Source of the DNA: Novipirellula artificiosorum
GTDB lineage: Bacteria > Planctomycetota > Planctomycetia > Pirellulales > Pirellulaceae
Direction: 5' to 3'
NCBI RefSeq assembly: GCF_007860135.1
Contig: NZ_SJPV01000003.1
Span: 667,804-700,858 of the forward strand
DNA: 33,055 nucleotides
Shown: positions 24,640-33,011 of the stretch, in pieces
Layout of the letters: the number at the start of each line of letters is the position of its first letter
Numbering within the stretch: position 1 is the first letter of the stretch
Notes under the pieces: model-generated
Seen by the model: the letters and a program-made list of their open reading frames with translations, nothing else
Databases searched by the model: none
What the model was told of the DNA's origin: nothing
Translations under genes and position numbers: made by a program

Positions 24640-27504
24640 ATGAAACACACCATTCTGTCGATCATCGCAATATGCCTGACAACCGGCGCCGCACTGGCCC
24701 ACGAAGCGCTTCAGGGACCAACGGAAACGATCCAGTGGGACCAGGACCGCGCGTACAACGGGTACACACTCTTTTCCGCTCGCGGGAAGAGCTATCTGAT
24801 TGACATGGAAGGCCAGGTCATCAACACGTGGCCGATCGGCACGACGCCGCAATTCTTGGATAACGGCAACCTACTGGATGCCTCCAAAGACGATCCAAGC
24901 GGCTTTGGTGGATTTCGTGAACTGGATTGGGAGGGCAATGTCGTCTGGTCCTACGACGAACGGCGCGAAGCCTACTCGCCGCATCACGATTGGGTGCGTA
25001 TCTACAACAAAGCGTTGGACAAGCCGACCATGCTTTACATTGCGAATCGGATGATTACGCACCAAGAGGCGATCGACGTCGGCTGTGATCCGGCTCATGG
25101 TCCCTATGACGGTGCACAACTCGATTCGATCGTGGAAATCGACATGGAGGGCAACATCATCTGGGAATGGCGGTTCTTCGACCACACGATTCAAGACGTT
25201 GATCCGACGAAGCCGAACTACGTGGGCCAAGGCAAAACGGTCGCCGACTATCCGCACCGAATTGACGTGAACATCCCCGGCCGACCTGTGAAACGAGATT
25301 GGCTTCACTGCAACTCGTTGGACTACAATCCTGAGCTTGGCTACGTCGTCACGAATTCGGTGCAAGGTGAGTTTTACGTCATCGATCATGACGGCACCTT
25401 CGTTGCAGGTGATCCGGATGCGAGCATGCGTTTGGCTGCCGGGCCGAAGGGTGACTTCCGCTATCGGTTCGGGGATCCGGCCCGTTATGGCCAGGGCGAC
25501 CCGCCGTCGATCCTTCCGGATTGGACACAATCCACCACGGGCCACAAGCAGATCGGCGGAGCACACGACATCCACTGGATCGATGAGGGATTGCCCGGAG
25601 CGGGTAACTTCTTGATCTTCAACAACGCCCAGTACCTGTTCGAGCGGACTCCCCAGTCCTACATCCTCGAGATCAACGGCATGCTCGACCACGAGGGCCG
25701 CGAGACGGGCAAGTACGTCAATCCGCCCGACGCCGGGTACTTCCGTTGGGAGCATCCAAACCGCGACTCACAAAAGACGCCCCGATGGGTCTCGAACCAA
25801 ATCGTTTGGATGTACTACTCCCGCAGCAACCAAGGATTCTTCAGCCACATCGGCTCTGGCGCACAACGGCTGCCGAACGGCAACACGCTGATCTGTTCGA
25901 TGACCGAAGGGCATTTTTTCGAAGTGACCCCACAGGCCGAAGTCGTTTGGGAATACATCAACCCGGTGACGACCGACGGCGTCGTCCGAGTCTTGAAAGA
26001 TGCCTTTCCCATGTCGAACGCCGTCTTTCGGGCTTATCGATACGGTGCCGATCATCCAGCATTGAGTGGGCGAGAACTCAAGCCAATCGGCCGGCTAACA
26101 GATCTCGCCGAGCAAGGCGTGATCAAGACGATTCCGCCAGGGCGTGGCCCCGTGCCGGGACAGTCCGACATGCAACCGACAGGACGACGCGGGCCCGGCC
26201 AAGGCGGACAGCCGCCCCAACAGCGAGGTCCTCGCGGACAAGGCGGTGCGCAAAGCGGCGGGCAGCGCCCCAATCAAAGCACCCCTGTACTGAATCCAGA
26301 AATGCAATTTCAGTTCACCGAAGGGCCGGTCGCTGATGCTTCAGGCAACGTCTATTTCACCGATGTTCGAGCAGGTTGCATCTATCGGCGAAACATCGAT
26401 GGCCAACTGAGCGTTGTGCTTGAAAAATCGGGAGGAGCGAACGGTCTCGCAATCGACGCAGCCGGACGGCTCGTGCTCTGTCAGGGAGAACTCGGGCGTG
26501 TCGCACGCATGAACCAGGATGGTTCGCTCACTTTGCTTGCGGAAGCATACAATGGCAATCGATTCAACAAGCCGAATGATCTTTGGATTGCCCCCAGCGG
26601 CGGAATCTACTTCTCGGATCCGCTCTATGGCCAAGGAACCAAAACTCAGGACGGTGAGCATGTCTACCATATCCCACCCAGCGGTAAGCCGGTGATCCGC
26701 GTTGCCGACGATCTCGTGCGACCCAACGGAGTTGTCGGTTCGGCGGACGGCCAAACGCTCTACATTACCGACCAGGGGGCGGGCAAGACCTATCGCTATG
26801 CGATTCAGTCGGACGGAAGCTTGGCGAATAAGACGCTCTTCGCTGACATCGGGGCCGATGGACTTGCTCTCGACTCACACGGCAACCTTTATCTCGCGGA
26901 ACAAGGCGTCGTCATGCTCGATTCGACCGGTCAACGCCTGCGTACTTTCGAGACACCCGAACGGCCGACGAACATCTGCCTGATCAACAATGAATCTAAG
27001 CTGTTCGTGACGGCTCGAACTCGTATCCTGTCGATACCACTCGGAGCTTCGCAGGACGAACCGAGGGGTGAAGCGAGGGGCGATCAAGGCGGCCAAAGAG
27101 GCGACCCGAGAGGCGGTGACCCGAATCGCAAACCCTGGCTTGTTGTTCATGCGGCCGAGATGGACGCCAACACCGATGGCTTTCTTGAACGAACCGAGTT
27201 GCAGCGGGCATGTCGCGACGTCTTCTCCATGTATGACCGAAACGAAGACGGAATGCTGACGTCGGACGAATACGCAGGCGGTCACGGAGAGGCTCCTCAC
27301 ACGATGGGCGGTTTTGTCAAGCAGCACAGTGACGAGATCGACCGGGACGCCGACGAGCGGATCACGCTCGATGAATTGCTGTCTGTGGCGAGCGAGTTGT
27401 TTGACAAATCGGATCGTGAGCGAATAGGTCGAATTGTCGCCGATCCTGACATCGCTCCGTCGAACAATTCGGATTACGCCCCACCAAAGTCAGGCGGTCG
27501 GTAG
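24640..27504 (+). CDS. Secreted arylsulfotransferase-like / SMP-30 / EF-hand fusion protein
   Basis: A 954-residue protein with a signal peptide (MKHTILSIIAICLTTGAALA). An arylsulfotransferase-type propeller (about 30-490) includes NGYTLFSARGKSYLIDMEGQ, LHCNSLDYNPELGYVV and GSGAQRLPNGNTLICS. A Gly/Gln/Arg/Pro-rich linker (about 510-545) follows. An SMP-30/gluconolactonase propeller (about 550-805) contains EGPVADASGNVYFTDVRAG, NKPNDLWIAPSGGIYFSDP and RPNGVVGSADGQTLYITDQ. A second Gly/Asp/Arg linker precedes three EF-hand-like loops: DANTDGFLERTE, DRNEDGMLTSDE and DRDADERITLDE, the last atypical. The SMP-30 part looks catalytically plausible for a lactonase. Domain order is the reverse of its upstream neighbour, which has EF-hands first. 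It is followed by the metallophosphatase after 56 bases, suggesting co-transcription. Confidence 0.85.
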   Translation: MKHTILSIIAICLTTGAALAHEALQGPTETIQWDQDRAYNGYTLFSARGKSYLIDMEGQVINTWPIGTTPQFLDNGNLLDASKDDPSGFGGFRELDWEGNVVWSYDERREAYSPHHDWVRIYNKALDKPTMLYIANRMITHQEAIDVGCDPAHGPYDGAQLDSIVEIDMEGNIIWEWRFFDHTIQDVDPTKPNYVGQGKTVADYPHRIDVNIPGRPVKRDWLHCNSLDYNPELGYVVTNSVQGEFYVIDHDGTFVAGDPDASMRLAAGPKGDFRYRFGDPARYGQGDPPSILPDWTQSTTGHKQIGGAHDIHWIDEGLPGAGNFLIFNNAQYLFERTPQSYILEINGMLDHEGRETGKYVNPPDAGYFRWEHPNRDSQKTPRWVSNQIVWMYYSRSNQGFFSHIGSGAQRLPNGNTLICSMTEGHFFEVTPQAEVVWEYINPVTTDGVVRVLKDAFPMSNAVFRAYRYGADHPALSGRELKPIGRLTDLAEQGVIKTIPPGRGPVPGQSDMQPTGRRGPGQGGQPPQQRGPRGQGGAQSGGQRPNQSTPVLNPEMQFQFTEGPVADASGNVYFTDVRAGCIYRRNIDGQLSVVLEKSGGANGLAIDAAGRLVLCQGELGRVARMNQDGSLTLLAEAYNGNRFNKPNDLWIAPSGGIYFSDPLYGQGTKTQDGEHVYHIPPSGKPVIRVADDLVRPNGVVGSADGQTLYITDQGAGKTYRYAIQSDGSLANKTLFADIGADGLALDSHGNLYLAEQGVVMLDSTGQRLRTFETPERPTNICLINNESKLFVTARTRILSIPLGASQDEPRGEARGDQGGQRGDPRGGDPNRKPWLVVHAAEMDANTDGFLERTELQRACRDVFSMYDRNEDGMLTSDEYAGGHGEAPHTMGGFVKQHSDEIDRDADERITLDELLSVASELFDKSDRERIGRIVADPDIAPSNNSDYAPPKSGGR

Positions 27505-27560
27505 TTACTGCCGAACCGTGAGCGTTCAAGTTGTTGCACTGATGTTTACAGGAACACATT

Positions 27561-29402
27561 ATGAAACACTGCAAATTCTTATTCATTTGCCTAGTCGCCC
27601 TGTTGCTGTCATCCATCCTGCCGGATGCCCAACCCGCATTTGCACAAGCAGGCGGCGGGCGACGCCAAGGAGGACCGCAAAAGGGTTCGAACCGTCAAGA
27701 GTCAGAACACCTATTCCATACCGATGTCCCAGAGCGGTTGCTCGACGTGACACTCGCTCGTCCGACTGACCAGAGTATCACGGTGGTTGTGACCTCGCAC
27801 CAAGAGCTTGAAGTCAGCATCGAGCATGGAACAACTCGCGGCGAATACTCTGACCGGACGCCCTACAAGCAGTGCAAACAGGGCGACACCCTACATCTGC
27901 TCCTTGCGTCACTTCAACAAAACACACGGTACTACTACCGTGCTCGGTACAAGATCCAAGGCACACCGTGGGTTGAAACCACACCCGAGTACACATTTCA
28001 CACGCAACGTCCCCCGGGCGAACCCTTCTGCTTTACCGTCCAGGCCGACTCGCACCTCGATGAACCGACCGACTCGAAGGTGTATCTCGAAACCCTGAAG
28101 CACGCTTCGCTGGCCAAGCCCGACTTCCACATCGATCTTGGCGACACCTTTATGACAGACAAGTATGGACGGAACTACAGCGATGCCGAAGCCCAATACT
28201 TTGCACAACGATACTACTTCGGACGACTCTGCCATTCGGCGCCGTTGTTTCTGACGTTGGGAAACCACGACGGCGAGACCGGATGGCTGTTTACCCCTCG
28301 AGAGGACAATATCTCGGCTTGGTCGCACCGCATGCGGACGCAGTTGTTTCCAAATCCCGTACCCAATACGTTCTACTCGGGCAACGCAACCAAGACGCCG
28401 GCCCTTGGATACTTGCAGAACTACTATGCTTGGCGATGGGGCGATGCACATCTCATCGTCCTTGATCCATTCTGGTCAACGCTCTCACGAGGACGTTCGG
28501 TTGAGGAAGGATGGCGGTGGACGTTGGGGCGTGAACAGTATGATTGGCTGCGAACAACACTCGAATCGAGCGATGCAGCGTTCAAGTTCGTGTTCATCCA
28601 TAATTTGGTTGGCGGTGGTGATGAAGCGGCACGTGGCGGCGCGGAAGCCGCCACGTTCTTTGAATGGGGAGGGCATGACTTTGATGGCACTGACACCTTC
28701 CATGAGCACCGAGCCGAGTTCGAGAAGCCGATCCACGATCTGCTCGTTGACAATGGCGTGTCGGTCCTTTTTCACGGTCACGATCATTTCTTCGCACGGC
28801 AGGAGCGCGATCGCGTCGTTTACCAGCTTGTCCCCCAACCTGGACACGCTTCCAAACAACGCGCGAGTATGAAGTCGCGTGGCAGCAGCGCCGGCAACGC
28901 CCATCGAATGGCTACTGACTACGGCTATCAAACAGGAGAGTTCCTTTCTGGTTCAGGCTGCCTGCGAATCGCCATCTCTCCCAAGAAAGCCATCGTCGAC
29001 TTCTTACTCAGCGATGGTAACGGCTCGGACACGACCACGGCCTACTCGTACACACTGACACCTGGATTGAACGAACCTGGCGAGAGCGGGACGCAAGTGG
29101 ATGCGAGCGAGACCGTACCGCCCCCAACCTTGGCAGAGAGCGCAGATCGCCGTCCGAATTTTCTATTGCTACTCTCCGACGACCAAGATTGGACTGGGTT
29201 GTCAGTCGCGGACAACACCTATGTCGTCTTCATGTCGGACAACGGTGGCGGGGGTGGAGGCAAAGGCGTACCACGACCGGTTCAGGGTGGCAAAGGTTCG
29301 CTTTGGGAAGGCGGTATTCGCGTCCCGCTCATTGTTCGAGGCCCGGGTATCAAGGCGGAGATGGCCCACACTCCTCCATCCGCCTTGGCGACGATAAACT
29401 GA
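27561..29402 (+). CDS. Secreted metallophosphatase running into a sulfatase remnant
   Basis: A 613-codon frame. After the signal peptide (residues 1-29, ending AFAQA) and a short Gly/Arg/Gln linker comes a fibronectin-like/purple-acid-phosphatase N-domain. The calcineurin-like metallophosphatase core follows: QADSHLD (D163, H165), LGDTF (D195), GNHD (N235-D237), FVFIHNLVGGG and FHGHDHFF. All five motif blocks of a dinuclear metal phosphoesterase are present, so the enzyme part should be functional; the substrate is unknown. From about residue 530 the frame turns into the start of a sulfatase (RPNFLLLLSDDQDWTGLSVA), then a late sulfatase segment, and stops at 29402 by frameshift. The original metallophosphatase probably ended near PPPTLAES. 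Located 56 bases after the arylsulfotransferase-like gene. Confidence 0.82.
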   Translation: MKHCKFLFICLVALLLSSILPDAQPAFAQAGGGRRQGGPQKGSNRQESEHLFHTDVPERLLDVTLARPTDQSITVVVTSHQELEVSIEHGTTRGEYSDRTPYKQCKQGDTLHLLLASLQQNTRYYYRARYKIQGTPWVETTPEYTFHTQRPPGEPFCFTVQADSHLDEPTDSKVYLETLKHASLAKPDFHIDLGDTFMTDKYGRNYSDAEAQYFAQRYYFGRLCHSAPLFLTLGNHDGETGWLFTPREDNISAWSHRMRTQLFPNPVPNTFYSGNATKTPALGYLQNYYAWRWGDAHLIVLDPFWSTLSRGRSVEEGWRWTLGREQYDWLRTTLESSDAAFKFVFIHNLVGGGDEAARGGAEAATFFEWGGHDFDGTDTFHEHRAEFEKPIHDLLVDNGVSVLFHGHDHFFARQERDRVVYQLVPQPGHASKQRASMKSRGSSAGNAHRMATDYGYQTGEFLSGSGCLRIAISPKKAIVDFLLSDGNGSDTTTAYSYTLTPGLNEPGESGTQVDASETVPPPTLAESADRRPNFLLLLSDDQDWTGLSVADNTYVVFMSDNGGGGGGKGVPRPVQGGKGSLWEGGIRVPLIVRGPGIKAEMAHTPPSALATIN

Positions 29403-29662
29403 TCCGGCTGGACGAAACCGGCGAAATCCGCCTGTTCGATCTTTCAAAGGACATTGGCGAGCAGAAGAACCTGTCGGAGTTTCGTCCAGATCGGGCAACC
29501 GAACTGGCACAACGCCTGGATTCCCATCTCAAAGAGATTGGTGCCCAGCCCGCAGTTCCAAATCCTCACTACGACCCCGATCGCGAGCCGACAACCAAAC
29601 GCCAAGGCAAGAGCAGCAAGGCCGGACAGGAACCTGGGCGCCGTCGTCGCTTGCGAGAATGA
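29148..29662 (+). pseudogene. Gutted type I sulfatase remnant
   Basis: The remnant begins with a sulfatase N-terminus (RPNFLLLLSDDQDW) but jumps after LSVA directly to DNTYVVFMSDNGGGGGGKGV. The entire region with the C-x-P-x-R formylglycine motif and GKWH is therefore missing. A second gap follows GPGIKAEMA, where the family continues for some tens of residues. The last part, LGDDKLIRLDETGEIRLFDL and on to PNPHYDPDREPTTKRQGKS, is a proper sulfatase C-terminus but lies in another frame and ends at 29660-29662. It cannot encode an active sulfatase. The frameshift near 29375 alone could be a sequencing error, but the internal losses could not. Confidence 0.82.
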
Positions 29663-29692
29663 CGATCCGCGTTCCTACAGAAGCTTAGGAGA

Positions 29693-31081
29693 TCATGGAA
29701 TTTTGTTCTTCATCGGTCTTTCCTTGAAAGTGCTCCCATTGATGATCGTCGGGCAGCAGAGCAGGCCCGTAGGATCGGCCGCCGCGCGATCAACCGATTT
29801 CAGGAACGCCTCGATTTCGGGATTGCCGGGGTAGCGTTGGTTACCGATTTCATATCGACCCGCTGCGGATTCGCCACTGGGGCGTTCTCCGGAGTAGTAG
29901 CCTCCTTTAATCGTACCGTCCCCGAGTCGCCAGAAATCCGCATAAAACGTGAATGGCAATTCCATGGTTTCGCCATAAGCCCCGACGTATTGATAAAGAT
30001 CCACGTCATTGCGATAGAGCGTCTCCGTCATTACCAACATCTCATCAAAGCTGAGCATCGCATAACCCAGCCCCTTGCCTTGCACGTGGCGGTAACGATC
30101 GGCAATTTCCCCGTCCTGATGGGGACCCGGATCATCGCGATAGAAAGGCGGTTTGTCCTTCATCAAAATCATCCCGTTGATCAGTTCAATCATGTCGCGT
30201 GGATTCTCTTCGCAATCCACGGCAAACTGCACCAAGCCACGATCTCCCACAGCATAACCCACCAGCAAAATGCCCATCGCATGAGCCGTGAGATGATTTT
30301 GATAGTACTGTGCGTTGAAGTAGGTCGGCTCGTTCGGATCTTTGGCTGGCTTCCAGTCTCGCGTCTCTTTGGCGATCCACCATTGCTCCCAAGCCGTGTC
30401 CCAACGTTTGATGCCCGTGTAAAAGATGGGCAGCAGCGACCGGAACCATGTCTCCACCTCGATCCGTTCTTCAGACGTAAGATCGTCGTAGAGCACGTCA
30501 TAAGCATAGATAAATCCGATCACCCCCCGAGCCACATCCATCCCGGCGTTGGGAAAGCGATACTCGATCGTCGGTGTCGACCCGGGCAGGGGCGTCGCCC
30601 GTGCCCAGGTCAGCAAGATTTCTTTCGCTTTCGCCGCATACGCCGGATCTCCGTCGATCAGGTAGGCCATGACCAGCAGTTCCAGGTTTCTCATGCTCCG
30701 GCCGGCTTGCTTGATAAATTGCAAGGTGTCTTCCCCGGTATAGGCGGCGGAAACGGCTTGCATGAGGCAGCTTTGGGCTTGGGGCTCGAGCCGCTGCCAA
30801 GAGGAAAAGCGAGGTTCAAGCTTTCCAGCGATATCGGCTTTGATCTTCACCAACTCCTCGGGCGTGACCACGATCCGAGGGTGCGTGCGAGTGATGGGAG
30901 GAACCGTAACGGTTGAAGGACGCAAATCCTCAAACTCGCAGCCGGTCCAATCGTAACACCAAGGGGGCTGGCTATGATTTTTGGGCGCGGACGAATTCAT
31001 CTCCGATTGGGCATGAGTTGGCGAAGTGATCGACATCGCCAACAAAAGTGTGATGAGCATTGGGAGATTCGTGTGTTTCAT
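29693..31081 (-). CDS. Secreted alginate-lyase/heparinase-like polysaccharide lyase
   Basis: A 462-residue protein with a signal peptide (LPMLITLLLAMSITSPTHAQ). The body is rich in helices of the alpha/alpha-toroid type seen in alginate-lyase (PL5/PL17-like) and heparinase families. It includes HPRIVVTPEELVKIKADIAG, RNLELLVMAYLIDGDPAYAA, PNAGMDVARGVIGFIYAYDV and QYYQNHLTAHAMGILLVGYA. The last holds an N-H pair where these lyases carry their catalytic Asn/His. It probably degrades a uronate-containing polysaccharide by beta-elimination outside the cytoplasm; the substrate is not determined. The start at 31081 gives the signal peptide; the longer frame to 31204 is not supported. It converges with the sulfatase remnant, 30 bases away. 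Confidence 0.75.
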   Translation of the reverse strand: MKHTNLPMLITLLLAMSITSPTHAQSEMNSSAPKNHSQPPWCYDWTGCEFEDLRPSTVTVPPITRTHPRIVVTPEELVKIKADIAGKLEPRFSSWQRLEPQAQSCLMQAVSAAYTGEDTLQFIKQAGRSMRNLELLVMAYLIDGDPAYAAKAKEILLTWARATPLPGSTPTIEYRFPNAGMDVARGVIGFIYAYDVLYDDLTSEERIEVETWFRSLLPIFYTGIKRWDTAWEQWWIAKETRDWKPAKDPNEPTYFNAQYYQNHLTAHAMGILLVGYAVGDRGLVQFAVDCEENPRDMIELINGMILMKDKPPFYRDDPGPHQDGEIADRYRHVQGKGLGYAMLSFDEMLVMTETLYRNDVDLYQYVGAYGETMELPFTFYADFWRLGDGTIKGGYYSGERPSGESAAGRYEIGNQRYPGNPEIEAFLKSVDRAAADPTGLLCCPTIINGSTFKERPMKNKIP

Positions 31082-31304
31082 CTCAAATCCACCATAGGAA
31101 TCGAGGATCCACAACTCTGCCGTCTCTGTGGCATCGAGATTCGGAGTGAGCAGGAAAAAGAACCGAAGAATGGATGGAGGGCTCACCGCTTTGGCTTTCT
31201 GCATGGGAGACGTCTAGGGAAGGCAAAAGGTCCTGACAGGATTTGAGTGGCAACTGGCGGGGAACCTTTTAAGCTTTCCGCAATAAAACAGGAATCATAA
31301 TCGA
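31082..31304. other. Intergenic gap upstream of the lyase
   Basis: No gene or strong structure is seen in this gap. The lyase promoter should lie here. Confidence 0.4.
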
Positions 31305-31520
31305 TCATTCCTTCCATCGCGTTCCCGGTAAATGGCCCAGAATGCCCAAAAGAATTCCGATGGAGCCGAGGACCAACGGAATGACAATCCCCCACGAAAC
31401 GGAAACGTATTGAGCGATGACTGCTGAAGCCACGAAGAACACCATGCCCCTGCGATGAAAAATGGGCTCTGATTTAGTCTCTTGTTCAGCCGCAAAGGGA
31501 TGATAGGGATTGATTTCCAT
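31305..31520 (-). CDS. Small two-helix membrane protein with NPY motif
   Basis: A 71-residue protein starting MEINPYHPFAAEQET, followed by two hydrophobic segments (MVFFVASAVIAQYVSVSWGI, then IPLVLGSIGILLGILGHLPG) and a basic end. The N-terminal NPY followed by P resembles a common type of small planctomycete membrane protein of unknown function. The start at 31520 fits that type; the frame remains open to 31583. Function unknown. It heads in the same direction as two further membrane proteins. Confidence 0.6.
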   Translation of the reverse strand: MEINPYHPFAAEQETKSEPIFHRRGMVFFVASAVIAQYVSVSWGIVIPLVLGSIGILLGILGHLPGTRWKE

Positions 31521-31621
31521 TTTCGAAGTAACCGCCGTATGCGGACCCGCATGCTGAGGTGGTGTGGCAGGGGTACGCAGCAATGTGGCCCCTATGCCGA
31601 TTGCGTTTGTTATCCGTCAAT

Positions 31622-31975
31622 CTAGGAATTTGCAAGGCGTTCAACCAATGACACGAAGGTTGAAGCAGTAGCGTGAAAAACAACATAGGAAAGAATCAGC
31701 ATCCCCAAGGCAAATTTCCACCTACCTTGCCTCGCCCTGAAGCCAAGCCAAATCGAAAGCCCGAAACCAATCAAGAGGATCGTACCGATCAAAGCGTATC
31801 CGATCACCATCACCTGCAGCAATTCAACGCTTTCAAAATCCCATGACGCCTTGTACGAGGCCCAGGCATGAAGGCAGAAAAGTGCCAAGTAGGCCAGCGA
31901 CGCAATCCAGCAAAGTGTTGCGGGGATGTAGTTCCAACGCAACAAGTGACCGGAAGCTAGTGGTAATGCAGTCAT
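31622..31975 (-). CDS. Hypothetical membrane protein
   Basis: A 117-residue protein with about three hydrophobic segments (TLCWIASLAYLALFCLHAWA, VMVIGYALIGTILLIGFGLS, LGMLILSYVVFHATASTFVS). The ATG at 31975 is preceded by a clear GGAG at the right distance, deciding the start over a longer TTG-started frame to 32050. Unrecognised; probably an inner-membrane protein transcribed with the preceding gene at 32047. Confidence 0.65.
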   Translation of the reverse strand: MTALPLASGHLLRWNYIPATLCWIASLAYLALFCLHAWASYKASWDFESVELLQVMVIGYALIGTILLIGFGLSIWLGFRARQGRWKFALGMLILSYVVFHATASTFVSLVERLANS

Positions 31976-32046
31976 TTCTCCGATACCCTTTGCAGAGGTG
32001 CCAAATTTGAACGCTACAGCTCTTTGTTGCTGCGTGGGTGGCACGT

Positions 32047-32766
32047 TCAACGGTTTTCAGTGTGCAGGCAATTACGAATCTCTGGTTTTGTCGCAAGATA
32101 TTGGTCAACAAGCTTGCTGGACTCTGTGTCTGCCAGAGAGACCATCCCAACGACTCTACCATTGATCAATTCAACAAGACCCAGCGGAGGTGGCAAATCT
32201 CGTCCCTCAAAGTAGTGAGAGATATCAGGTTGCACAATGACTTTCATCGTATCCGTGTCAAACAAGAATAAACCGTCGTTGGGGACCCCCTCCAAGAATG
32301 TTCCGGCTGACAACGTGCCTTTGTGTAGGCCTCCATGTACCATCCACTGAAGCTCCCCATTGCCCGAATAACTTGAATAGCACATCGGCACCTTGTTAAA
32401 AGCGAATCCGTCAGGATAGCCAACATACCCAGCCGTTCGATCACGTGAGGAATCGACGATTTCTTCAAACAGTCCATCCCTGTACTTAGCTGGAACAGAC
32501 CCCTCAATGGGTGGAATTGACCCCATCACACGCACTTCTTGAGGAACGGCTTCGATTCCGTTCATACCGACGTGGTAAGAACCATAAAGCCATTGCCCAG
32601 AAACAGATTCAGGAATAAGCGGGTCGCGTTTCTTTCTGTTGCTCTCCACGTCCTCCTCGCTTGCAAGAACAACGAAAACGGCGACAAAAACAGCGATAGC
32701 CGAAATCGCGGCTAGAAGCAGCCAGCAATTCCTTGGCGTATCAGTTCCTGCATTTCGTTCAATCAA
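32047..32766 (-). CDS. Hypothetical membrane-anchored protein
   Basis: A 239-residue protein with an N-terminal transmembrane anchor (NCWLLLAAISAIAVFVAVFV) and an otherwise soluble domain outside the membrane (for example GLFLFDTDTMKVIVQPDISH and LGLVELINGRVVGMVSLADT). No family is recognised. The only upstream start in frame is TTG at 32766, so the start is uncertain. The gene at 31622 begins 71 bases after its stop. Confidence 0.5.
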   Translation of the reverse strand: MIERNAGTDTPRNCWLLLAAISAIAVFVAVFVVLASEEDVESNRKKRDPLIPESVSGQWLYGSYHVGMNGIEAVPQEVRVMGSIPPIEGSVPAKYRDGLFEEIVDSSRDRTAGYVGYPDGFAFNKVPMCYSSYSGNGELQWMVHGGLHKGTLSAGTFLEGVPNDGLFLFDTDTMKVIVQPDISHYFEGRDLPPPLGLVELINGRVVGMVSLADTESSKLVDQYLATKPEIRNCLHTENR

Positions 32767-32935
32767 AGTATTTCGCGTGGCTCGAGAAGGTCGTCATTTA
32801 AGAAAGCTGCACGCGCGCCGCAAAACGCCCGGTGCCAAACAGGCGTCCCGGAAGAGACTATTCACCGATTTGTGTGCCCGAAACCCACGTCTTGACTGTG
32901 TGTTTCCTTCATAGCTTCAATCGGATAACGAAATG
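32767..32935. other. Intergenic gap before the terminal palindrome
   Basis: I see no supportable gene. A plus-strand frame to 32914 is Arg/Lys-rich, overlaps the hypothetical gene in antisense and looks like a shadow. Confidence 0.4.
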
Positions 32936-33011
32936 CGATCTATCCGATGGTCAGGCGTTAAAAAAGCTCAACTTGCTAGTTGAGCTTGCCGCCTGACTTT
33001 CGGATAGATCG
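32936..33011. repeat. Large nested palindrome
   Basis: A 22-base outer arm (32936-32957, beginning CGATCTATCCGA and ending GTCAGGCG) pairs with 32990-33011 at 20 of 22 positions. An inner perfect 10-bp hairpin AAGCTCAACT (32964-32973) / AGTTGAGCTT (32978-32987) sits around a TGCT loop. A further GTTGAGCTT lies at 33015-33023, a partial direct repeat of the inner right arm. No open frame spans it. It could be a bidirectional terminator or a mobile palindromic element. Confidence 0.7.

Noticed and set aside
29837..30916. Plus-strand open frame of about 359 codons
   Set aside because: It is antisense to the polysaccharide-lyase-like gene, which has a signal peptide and family motifs. The plus-strand translation has none.
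32964..32987. Possible integron attC site (GCTCAAC and GTTGAGC match RYYYAAC and GTTRRRY)
   Set aside because: The two boxes are only about 6 bases apart, far less than in an attC site, and there is no integrase or cassette array. A simple hairpin explains the match.
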